64,000 bases of DNA from positions 1-64,000 of the forward strand of contig JAIVFJ010000100.1 of NCBI GenBank assembly GCA_025765615.1, given 5' to 3'. Each line of letters starts with the position of its first letter. The stretch's first letter is position 1. Below the pieces are notes generated by a model. That model was given only the letters and a program-made list of their open reading frames with translations, did no database searches and was not told the origin of the DNA. This document shows, piece by piece, positions 31,966 to 41,900 of the stretch. This DNA comes from Zopfochytrium polystomum (Eukaryota > Chytridiomycota > Chytridiomycetes > Chytridiales > Chytridiaceae). Made by a program: the position numbers and the translations under genes.

Positions 31966-33152
31966 AGAAACGAGAACTAATAGAATTTTATTTCTCAAGA
32001 ACCATAAAACGCAGATTCTGGTTCAAGTGAAGTTGAACCATGCAGCAGTTCTGAACCGCTTCTGAACCAAATTTGTGTCTCTCCACACAACCGCCAGAGA
32101 AACAGACACACAGACAGAACGCACACACAACGCAAGCACACCACTTGTCTTTTTTTATTTTTTCTTGTCCTTTCCACCGAAAATCGAACACAGAATGAAG
32201 AGCAGACACAGATTGTGAGGATTCGGCTGCTGTGCAACCTCACCATCACAGATAAGAAATGCTTCAGTTTTGTGATACCTCAAGGCAAATGCGACTGCCA
32301 CAGCTGGGCGGGTGAGATGCGATGTGGCAAGGGCTCGGTCTATGGCCACATAGCGGTGGAGAGGCATCCCCCTTTACCGACCACCAAAAAACACACACCT
32401 TGGCACCTATCCCTCACTTCCACAACTGACTCAGGTTGAGGTTACCGACAAGAATGTTGGAATGGGTCACACAGCATGGGAATGTGGAACAACTGTGACG
32501 TGCTGTGGCACCAGTAACAATCGTGTGAAAGGAGTAGGATGGAATGACCTGCAAGCATAGCCGTGGGTTGAGCTACGTTGTAGGTGGCTGCACACTCAAA
32601 TCGTCTGCCTCACTGGGAGTGCTGGGCCACTGCTTCTTGACCAGGTCGTCCCTCTGCGGGTGAGGGGAAGTGGAGGCTTCAGAGGCGTGCAAGACTGGGG
32701 CACTGGCGGCCGGAGAGAATGAAGGTGACAAGGCAACCGAGGAATTTGACAGATCACGTGTTTATTAAGAGAAAGTTCTGTGCAGATTCAATTGTGCAGA
32801 TTTTTGTGTGCAAATCCAAAAAAGGCCCTCTGTTCGGTTTTGAACAGTAACCACAATAACCACAATATTATCTAAACGCTCAGAAAAACAGAACCTCATC
32901 CAAACTTCCCTGCACAGGCACAGAAGCACATGGGCTCACCCGTCCCCACGACCGCCGGCATGGCCAGCTCTTTCCTCTTCTGCTTCGCTTTGCCAACGCA
33001 CGCTCTGGTGACGATCGACGTCGATGTCCATGCCAACCCGACTCTCGCCTGCTGGGCCTACCACACGGCTGTGGCCATCGCAGCGGGAGCCACCGACGAG
33101 TGGACCTATGATAGTGCTGCAAATGGCCGGCCGGGATTCAATGCGATGGTGG
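31966..33152. other. Intergenic; one plus-strand coding-like patch
   Basis: Mostly without coding signal. The patch 32963-33211 (+) reads MASSFLFCFALPTHALVTID and continues as an open frame with GC-rich codons, but it lies on the opposite strand just past the F-box gene and has no recognisable domain. It could be a short gene fragment or chance. Confidence 0.35.
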
Positions 33153-34660
33153 TCAAAGCTTTCTTGCGTCGGTCGAAGGAACCACGCACGATAGCAGCTT
33201 TCCGTCTTTAAACCAAAAATCCGACCAGAAGAGTCTTTCGGGGTCGAACCAATAGTCGTTTCCAGCAATATCTTGCATGATGCTGTTCAATTGGATGTGT
33301 AGCATCCCCCAGCTTCGCCAGCTGAGTGTAATACCCAAGTCCTTTTCCACGAACGGCACCACATCGCGAATGTTTCCACGCCAGGCGAGGAACGGGTCGA
33401 CTTCGTCGGGATCAAAGCTCATACCTTAGGTCAAATGATGCCACGCACGGCGGACCGACGCTGAAACGGCGTCGTCCGTAACTCCAGACTCCATCGAGGA
33501 ACGCATTCTGCTCCGCGATGCGGTCGACAAGCCAGCGAATCACGCGTTGGATGCGGCGATAGTTCTGCGAGGCCGAACAGTAATAAACCGCCTTCATGCT
33601 AACGTGAGATTCTACCGCGGACACCATATCGCGCATTGCAGCTGTTGGAGAGTCATTGAAGCAAGCAAAACCGTCTCTGAGGCAAGCGACCATCCAGAGG
33701 CGATTGCGTGCGCCAAAGATGGTGCGGCAGGTGGATTCTAACGCTTGAATGTCCGCCGCTGAGAGGTGTGCAGCAACAGAGACCAAAAGCTCGGGGAGGT
33801 TCACCAAGCTCTTCTGCGTAGCCCACTCGTTCGGAGCAAGATTCGGGCCTGAAACGGTGTGATGGCATATCTTGTTGAGGAACCAGGTGGAGCCTTGAAC
33901 CCAACGGCGCCAGGCAAGCAGGGCTGTGACGTCGTCTTCAGGAGCAGAGGCAAAGTGGCCAGTCGGTGCCGACGGGCTTGAACGAGAATCGTATTCAAGG
34001 GCGGTGTCCACAGGGACACTCGAAGGTCTACCAGGTTCAGAGAGCTCGAGCGCCGTTGGGTCTGCCAACATCCACAGAATGCTAGTATTTGCCTCCGAAG
34101 TCCACCCACTTTGACAGAGCAGTTTCTCGACGCCTTGAGGTGGGCCAATGAAGGGGCGATCCGGAATGTAACGGCTGTAGAGAACACCGCTGGAGCGGGA
34201 GGAGCAGTGTCTCTGAATAACAGAGACCAGAGTAGATAGGTTGTAGCCTTTGATTGTTAACTCCCGACGAAGAAGTTCCAAGCAGACGGTGTGGATGATG
34301 TAGCCTGTAGGTTCACACATTACCCAACGGCGAACCGTCAAAACGAAGAAAAACGAAATGCAACGAGCACACGAACCGTGGACGACCGGTTCGTGTGGAC
34401 GACATCGCGTAAGTAATCTACGGCATTGAAGAGTCGTCCTCGGGGAACCTTCTGAACGACTGTCTCGTTGTCCACCTCAAAGGGCTGCACTTGGTCTTCC
34501 CAGAAGCCCAGGCCCAGGCTGCTGCTTGTGCTCTCGATGGTCGCGTCTTTTCTTGCAGCGTCCTCCCAGATAACGTGGCCCGAGCGAGCGCCGGAGCCAA
34601 TAGGCGTCAGCTTTCCGTTTCTGCGTCTAATGGCTGTGTGGAAGTTTGCATCATTTGTGT
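33153..34660 (-). CDS. F-box-like protein, fungal GYxxH-CxxLL type, frame uncertain at 3' end
   Basis: Probable substrate-recruiting subunit of an SCF-type ubiquitin ligase. The likely exon from about 34635 (after a CACAG acceptor) reads RRRNGKLTPIGSG, VQPFEVDNE and VPRGRLFNAVDYLRDVV. After an intron of roughly 60 nt (acceptor CCTACAG near 34308) it continues GYIIHTVCLELLRREL, the Gly-Tyr-x-x-His-x-x-Cys block often found before the F-box in fungal proteins. The F-box-like segment is LVNLPELLVSVAAHLSAADIQALESTCRTIFG. Near 33412 the frame must change once to continue into SFDPDEVDPFLAW and WGMLHIQLNSIMQDIAGNDYWFDPE, ending at 33153. The first exon and start codon are unresolved. Confidence 0.55.
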
Positions 34661-34779
34661 GTGTGTGGGGCTTTACGAGACGACAGATCGGCAACGCCAC
34701 CGCCACAGCTCGCTCGCCCGCATGCGGCTCTTCGGGGAGACAGCGGCGCGAGGAGGCTCGCGCTGGCCTCTGCTCCACT

Positions 34780-35290
34780 CACTCGCTCACTTCACCTCGG
34801 CAGCGTCGCCACACGCGCAGCGCTTCGTTCGGCACGCCGCGCCCGTCCAGGTCCTTCGCCGCTGGCAAGCAGCAGACGAAGCAGAAGGTGGTGCAAGAGT
34901 CCATTGTCCGCCAGATCGGCCTGACAAGGTCGCCTTTCTGTCTGTGATTTTTACGACCATGTGATATTAATAATAGTTTCGAGAAAACGTGCCACTCCAT
35001 ATTCGATTCAATCCTTTGCTACAGAAGTTGCCCTGGAACTTGTCGTTTTCTCTGTTGGAATCCAGTTGGTGACAAAACAGGGTGGCACGATGTAAATCAC
35101 AACTGAAATTCAACAGGATCCAAAGAGTGGATCCCAAAGTTCTTGGGCTGTTGCTGTAATACTGCAAAAGAGGTACGAATCTCAATTTTCTTGCGCCATT
35201 CGCGATTTAAGCCTTCTGTCGACTGAGATGAAGGTGGAAGAAACGATTAACATCCTCTTCACCCGCAACAAAGGAAAAGTCGTCGCATCA
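34780..35290. other. Intergenic; possible unassigned plus-strand exon
   Basis: At 34825-34947 (+) one frame reads SFGTPRPSRSFAAGKQQTKQ then KVVQESIVRQIGL, compositionally protein-like. It has no exon partner or start that can be defended. The rest has no gene signal. Confidence 0.3.
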
Positions 35291-37003
35291 TCACTCACAG
35301 TACTCAGCCAGGACGTTTGCAATCCCAAAGTGTATCTGTTGGCATCGGTACATGGTGTTTTCCTGCGCGAAATGGCAAAGTTTGGGGTTTGAAAATAGAG
35401 CTGATGGTGAGCAAATCGACTATTGCTGTGGTTATCCGATGAAGGGCGAAACCTGGTGCGTCAGCGTCACCGCGAAGGTCTCCAGCCAGGTCATGTTGCA
35501 CGCGATGTGGGTCATCGGCACCACGTCCTCGTGGCGAAGCTGTCCCACCATGTCTCGTATCAGGTCATGAAAGCTGCGGTTCTTGCTGGTCGACTGAAGT
35601 GAGGCGGGTTCAAAAGACTCAGGGATGAGAAGTTGGAAATAGACAGGCACGTGCTAGACTTCGCCAGATAAAAAAAAAAACAGTCGTCGAGTTCGCGCGG
35701 AGTGATTCACACCTGGCTGATCAGCGAGCTAATATCCTGGCGCTGCTTGCGAAAAAACAACTCGCGCTTTAGCAGCTTCGCGTCCCTCTGCCGCTTCAGC
35801 TGGTTAAGTCGGTCTATTTGTGTGGCTTCGTCAATGTTCTGCAACGAAACTGGGATCAGTGCGCAGCGTTGCATAAATTCTCAAAGAGGGCAGGCACTCC
35901 TCACCTGACAAATAACGCCGACGAAAAGGTTTGCGATGATGTAGTTTCCGATAAAGATAAACGCTGCGGTAAATATCTCGCTGCCCGCAAACCCGTCGTG
36001 GTCAAGCCGCTGTTGGTACTCGATCCAGCCGTCTGCCTTTAGTATTGCAAACGGAACGCATTTGCTATAAGCGCATTTTCCCTCAGCTCCTCAGAAAACA
36101 AGAAGAGCGGGATAAAAAGCAGCTTACGCAAAAGTAAATAAACAGGGTATAAATGCTGGACCCGAACGTCCCCCAGTCCTCGTGGGACTTTAAGGTCCGG
36201 CTCGTTTCCAAACAGGTAGTGACCGAGGACGGCGAAGATAAACATGATGAGGGCGAGGAGCAGGATGATGTCCAGCACGTTCCGCCGCAGGGTATTGAGT
36301 AGGGCGTTGACGACGACTTGCAGGCTGTGCAGGAAAGGAGAAGCTGCGGAAGGCTCGTAGCGCGCGGAGGCCTGGTTTCGGAGCGGGGGCTGACGTTTTA
36401 GATTATCCTCTCGTCCGAACAATTCCCCCCCAACAAAGATTCACGCAGATTATACCCCGGAGCACTTTCAAGCCCGAGAGCTCGGTGACGTTCGGGTACG
36501 CAATCTCGAAACCCCACTGCGCGACCGCGAGCGCGAGGATGCAAAAGTCGAACCGGTTGTACGCGTCGAGCCAAAATTTGATCGGCGCTAGTCAGCGAAT
36601 TTTTTTTTTCCGAACGAACATTGAAGTCTGAGCGCCAAAGAACGCGAACAAGCGAACGACTCTGAGATGCTTCTGTTACCTGCGTAGATTTTGAGCAAAA
36701 ATTCGCAGAAGTAGATGGATATGAACATGAGATCAAGGAAGACGTAAGACGTCCTTGGAACGGAGACTCGAGGTGCGAGCAAGCTCCTCGGTTTGCTGCG
36801 AGATGACGACGATGTTTGCAAAAACGACCGCGAGGATTCCTAGTCGAAACCATGCAGACTGGGAAAGCAGCGACGAGGAGTTTCACGACTCTCGTTAGCA
36901 AATTCGGTGCGAGCTGGCGGACACAACTGGAGGAGTTCACCTCAACAATCATGTCTGCGAAGTACACCGAGGGGTGTGCCTGGCGTTTGGCTGACCACCT
37001 GGA
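35291..37003 (-). CDS. CatSper-like single-domain voltage-gated cation channel
   Basis: Predicted pore-forming six-helix channel subunit. Exons read (minus): about 37003-36941, 36858-36680, 36587-36456, 36389-36128, 36036-35905, 35838-35713, 35573-35453 and 35362-35291, with GT-AG borders. S1/S2: FRLGILAVVFANIVVISQQTEE and YVFLDLMFISIYFCEFLLKIYA. S3: NRFDFCILALAVAQWGFEIAY. S4: LRALRAFRSFSF. S5: NVLDIILLLALIMFIFAVLGHYLFG. Pore: DWGTFGSSIYTLFIYFC then ADGW, resembling the T-x-D-x-W selectivity filter of CatSper subunits. S6: FTAAFIFIGNYIIANLFVGVI. A charged C-terminal helix NIDEATQIDRLNQLKRQRDAK follows. Three single-base frame breaks (near 36770, 36343 and 36185) lie in otherwise conserved sequence. 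The 5' end is uncertain. It is probably a flagellum or zoospore Ca2+ channel, by family analogy. Confidence 0.72.
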
Positions 37004-37271
37004 GGTTTGACGACGGTGATCTCCGTTAGTCCGGTGTAGTCACTGTTGCGATCTGGTGCTGCGCACTCATAAGCTCGGTCTTGCCAGCCCTGCAATCACC
37101 CGCTTCGCCAGCATTTCGAGAAATTGTCGAAAACGAACGATGAACCAAGTTGTCCGTGTCATCACAAACTGGTTCCAAGACCGAACCCATTCGTTTATTA
37201 CACCCCCTCTCATCGACCGCATAACTCCATCGCGCTCCACAATACAGCCCAGACGAAAGAACGGATCGCAC

Positions 37272-38260
37272 TTAACGGTTGCTCTTGGCGACACTGCAGG
37301 ACGACGAACGACACAGAAAGATTGGAGGTTGGATTAGTCAAGAATGCTGTTTGCGCCGAAATGCAATAAAGACCGTACCGCTCCAGCTCGTCCTTCTTCT
37401 CTGAAGAATCAGCGACGCGTTAGAAATAGAATACATGATCAAATGGTACGACGACAACTCACTGATGGCGTACGAGTTGGACGAGCCCTTGGCGGCGTTG
37501 ATGAGCTCATCAGCAAGGCACTCAGCAATGGTCTTGGTGTTGCGGAAAGCGGCCTCGCGGGCACCGGTGGTGAGGAGCGAGATCGCCTGGTTCACGCGAC
37601 GAAGGGGCGAGACATCGACGGCCTGACGACGGACGGTACCCTGCGAACCGATACGGGTAGAGTCTTCCCGGGGACCGGTGTTGATGATGGCATCGACGAG
37701 AATCTGGATCGGGTTCTGGTCGGTGAGGAGGTTGATGATCTCAAAAGCGTGCTTGATGATGCGGACAGCCAGAAGCTTCTTGCCGTTGTTCCGGCCGTGC
37801 ATCATCAGGGAGTTGGCAAGGCGCTCAGTGATCGGGCACTGGAACGATGAAGAGTATCAGATCGGCAACCGTGTCATGTGGTAATCGGCTTACCCTGCTC
37901 TTCCTGAAGCGCTTAACCTGGTAACGGCCAGCGGTGTGGGGGAGGTATACAGCGTGGCGGACCTCCAGGTAGTCCTAAAAGCGGGAAAGCGAGCAAAGAG
38001 TTACAATAATGATCCACAACGGAAAGCGCATACCGTGAGCGAGATGTCCTTGATCTCAACATCGTGGCTATCAGATTGTAAACGTTAGAACAGTGGGCTG
38101 GGTCCATTGGGAAGAAACAGAACACGGCTGCTCGTCCGTTACCTCCACTAAAGAAGATAGACAGATTAGACGAAAGGCATGAAAACAGCCCTCGACTGAC
38201 CTTTCCGAAGAGCAAGATGCTGGATCCAGAATCCTCAGGGATGTCGAAAGTGTCGGTCAT
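37272..38260 (-). CDS. RPS5: Ribosomal protein uS7 (RPS5), seven exons including a 5-nt microexon
   Basis: Small-subunit protein at the mRNA exit/E site. Exons: 38260-38201, 38147-38143, 38067-38034, 37974-37894, 37838-37463, 37400-37379 and 37293-37272. They sum to 600 nt, giving 199 residues with no stop. The start reads [20 protein letters not shown]. The 5-nt exon TGGAG plus the next exon supplies [13 protein letters not shown], matching the conserved KWSxxDVE-like segment of eukaryotic uS7; skipping it removes Trp-Ser and breaks frame. Later landmarks are [58 protein letters not shown] and the terminal IKKKDELERVAKSNR, itself assembled from two 22-nt exons. All introns are GT-AG. Confidence 0.95.
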
Positions 38261-38949
38261 GGCTGGAAGATCTGCAGCAGAGGGCGATCCGTCAGAACTG
38301 TTTTGCATCAACAGCCTCGAAGCCAATCTCATCCATCCCATCCCATCCAATCCCATCCCATTCCACCCCATCAGCCCGATGCCATCGTCTCGTTCAGTAT
38401 TCTCAGGTTCTAGACTCTCCAGTCTCACGTACAACGTTGTGGCGTTCGACTCTTCGGCACTGAGTACGGGTTGAAGGGGTCGCGAGAAAGGCTGAGCGTG
38501 CAGTCGACTTACCCTTACTCGAGGTTTTTTCACCAATTGCTTAGAAAAATCTTGACAACAAGGGTTTTCTTGACACGGGCGGTTCAAAGTATGGTTCAGG
38601 CTGGATAAGTAGTGATATGAGTGCAAAAGTTGGGAGGTTGGGGTGTTTGCAGACCTAAACGGCTCGGTGCATTGGGGAGGAAAAACAGGAATGAGATGCG
38701 GATTCGAAAACCGGTGCGAAGATCAAGTGCTGCTATCTGCGGAAAAGCGATAAGAGGAGCGAGGGAAACGAGGAATCAGATGAGAGAAAATGTCCCGAGG
38801 AAAGCAGAATTTAATCAAGCACATATGGGTTTCGCATGGAATTAAGAACAGATAACGCAAAAAAGGAAAAGTGAACAAACAGAGTAAGTAGGCACTGGGG
38901 GGTTCAGGCACAGCGAAAAAAAAAATAATGTCCCTTTTCTACAACACCA
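38261..38949. other. Intergenic, RPS5 upstream region
   Basis: Contains a tandem CATCCCATCC/CATCCAATCC stretch (38325-38372) upstream of RPS5, then ordinary sequence and a short poly-A tract. It may carry the RPS5 promoter or a 5'-UTR intron; no element is assigned with confidence. Confidence 0.4.
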
Positions 38950-41900
38950 TTAGACCCCGTAATATATGCGTTGCGGGTCCTCTCCGGTAACCCATTTGAG
39001 CACGGTCTGCGTCCCAAGATCGTGGGAGTTGTATAAGTCCGCATCCCTCTGCTTCGAAGCCTGTCTCAGCTGCGTCTCCAGCTGAGCGCGCAACGTCACT
39101 TCTCGCTGCAGCTGCCCCGCATAGTCCTGCCGCAGGTCGGCCACCATGCGCCGGAACTCTGCGCGAAGCTTTTGCGTGCTGGGCGGCTCGGAAGATGTCG
39201 GCGAAAGACCTAGGCGGTCAACGCTGAGGTCTTGGAGCCGCGTTTGGAGGCTGGATATCTCCTCGCGCTGGTTGGTCATGGTCGTTTCGTAGCGTTTGCG
39301 CTCGCTGTCCCAGTCGCGGATGTTTCGGAGCGCCTGGGGTGGGGATGCCAGCGTCAGATCAAAGAAAACAACAAACGGCGACAAAAATCAACTAGGAAAG
39401 TACCTTTTCGTAGTCCCGCTGGCACCTGGTCAGCTCACCCTGCAGCGATTGAACCCTGATTCCTTGGTCATCGACTTCCTGAAGCAGCTCGTTCTTGGCG
39501 GTCTTGAGCTCCACAATGGTTTTCTGCATCCTTTCCATCTCCTGCTGCATCATCCGGTCCTGGGCTGGATCCCTGCGCGCGGACGAGCTCCTGGCTTCTT
39601 GAACTTCCCGCTGAGACTGGTCCAGCCGCTTCTGGAGGGTCTCGACCTGCGACCGCAGCGAAGACTGCGCTTCGCGCGACTCGGCCAAATCGCGCTCAAT
39701 CTTGAGCTTCTCCGCGTCGTACTTGGACAGTTCGGCAATGTAGTCGCGCTCGACGGACTCCAGCTCGAGCCTGACAGCCTCAAAGTCCTCGAGGTGGCCC
39801 TCGAGCTCTTTGATGCGTTCGGCGCACTCGGACTCGACCTGGAGGATTTGCTGCCGGTGACGCTGCTCCTGCTGTGCAATTTCGCGGACCTTGCGGTCGA
39901 GATCGTCGCGTGCCTTGTCTGCGTCGGACTGGGCCCGACGTACATCGTCGCGCAGCTTGTCGATCGTGTTGTCCAGGTCGCGCTGCCTGGTGGCCGCCGC
40001 CGCGACGGCGTCTTGCTCGGCTTGGCGGTGCTGCCGGACTTTTTCGTTCAGCTGGTCGATGGTTTCGTTCAAACGTTCTCGATCTTCAAAGAACTGGCTC
40101 TTAGACGTCAGAAGAGATGCCTCCGAACGGGCGAGGCGCGCTTTCATTTCGTCCACGGCGTTGTCGTGTTCACTCCGCAACCGCTTCATTTCGTCGTCGT
40201 GGCGCGACTGCAGCTGGTCCATGGCCGCTTGGTGCTTGGCTTTCAGACTGTCGGCCTCACCCGAAACGCGCATAAGAAGTTCCTTCTCCAATGAAGCTTT
40301 TTCCGCAGTGAGGCGGGTCTCGAGGTCTCGCAGCTCCTGAGTGTTTTCGCGAAGCAGCTGCTCCCGCGTCCGCTCCAGCTCGTCATTATGTGCCAACTGT
40401 GCTTGCTCCATTTCCTCCTTGAACGCCTCTCGAGCGTCAAGCATTTGCTCGCGGAATGTCGTCTCCGCAGTCTCCAGCTTCCGCTTCCATTCGCGCTCCA
40501 GTTTCGCTTCGGCCTCTTGGATGCGCTTTTTGGTCTCCACTTCAACCATTTGGTTCGCCTCTTGAACTTGCGAAGCCAGTTCGTCAATCTCTTTTTCCAG
40601 TTCGTCGCGAATGCGCGCTGCGCGGGATCTTTCCTTCTCGATGGCATCCGAAAGGTCCCGTTTCACTTTGCCCTCGACTGACTCGAGCTCACGGCGGAAC
40701 CGCGCCTCGGCCTGGCTAAGCTGGTCTCGTAAATCGGTTTCGACCTTTTTCGCCATCTCCCTCTCTGCTGCAAGCTTCTGCGCCATCTCCTCCCTCTCTC
40801 CTTCCATCTCCTCCTCCAAATCTCGTTCCAACTGCCGCAGCTTCCGCTGGGCCTCCTCTTCTGCCTTTGCGACCGCTTTCGTAACATTGTCAGAGATTCC
40901 GCGTTCCGCTTCGCGCGCTCGTCGGTCCGCCCGCTCGTTCGCGCTCTCGAGCTGCTTCCTCAGGTCCTCCACCTTTGCATCGGACTTGGCGGCCGCCTCC
41001 GCCGCAATACGCTCCGCCTCCCGGATCCGCCGATTCCGCTCGCTCGTTTGCGTTCGCGAGCTCCCGCGCGTGCGCGGCCTGGGCCTCCTCGAGCTTCTTG
41101 GTGGCGTTCGTTGCTGACACGCTGGACATGCTCTCCGCCTGCTGCCCGCGCCTCTCGGCCTCCGCAAGGTCCTCTTTAAGCCTGTCCACCGCCCGCTCCG
41201 CAGCGCGCAGCTGGGACTTGAGATCCCGCTCGGCGACTTCCGCCGCGCGCGCCGCAGTCGCCGCGTCGTCTTTTGCGCGCCGCAGGTCGCTCTCGAGCTT
41301 GCGAACAGTGCCGAGCGCGTCCTCGGCGTCGTCGCGGGCGCGGCGGAGGTCTTCGTCCATAGCGTCCCGTGTGCGAGCGAGGTCTCGCTTCTCGGTGAGG
41401 AGGCGGGTGACCTTTGTGACGAGGCCATCGACCGAGAACGGGGAGGAGTCTGAAGAGTCGGCGGCGGCGCGGGTCGGGGTCAGGGAGGGGAGGTCAGAGT
41501 GGAGGCGCTGCAGTGCGCGCAGGTCCGCATCGGAGACGGCGCCGGGGCCATCGTCTTTGCCTCCCTTTCGCGTTGTAATGCCGCGGCTCCTTGGCTTTCC
41601 GTAGCCTTCGTCTTCCGTGTCGGAGCCACCGCGGCCGCCGCCACGACGGGAGCCCCCACCGCTTTCGAGGCGGTCGCGGAGGTCGGAGACTTCAAATTCG
41701 AGGTCTGTTGCCCTGGCGCGCTCGTTGGCAAGCTGAGCCTTGAGCTTCTCGCGTTCAGTCACAGCGTCTTTCAACTGTTTGGATAGCAGAGCTCGGACGT
41801 TCTCGGTCTGGACGTTGACTTGCTGGGCAACTTGCTCTCGCATTATGGTCGATGAACGAGAGCCTCCCTGCGCGATGGCTTTGGTTGCCTCTCTGAGCTC

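Noticed and set aside
32880..33211. Plus-strand open frame next to the F-box gene as a real gene
   Set aside because: Open and GC-rich, but with no domain, no splice partner and overlap with a similar frame on the other strand. Kept only as a note in the gap entry.
36039..36422. Channel exon d as a stand-alone small membrane protein
   Set aside because: Its helices are S4/S5 of the channel; flanking exons with matching phases supply S1-S3, pore and S6.
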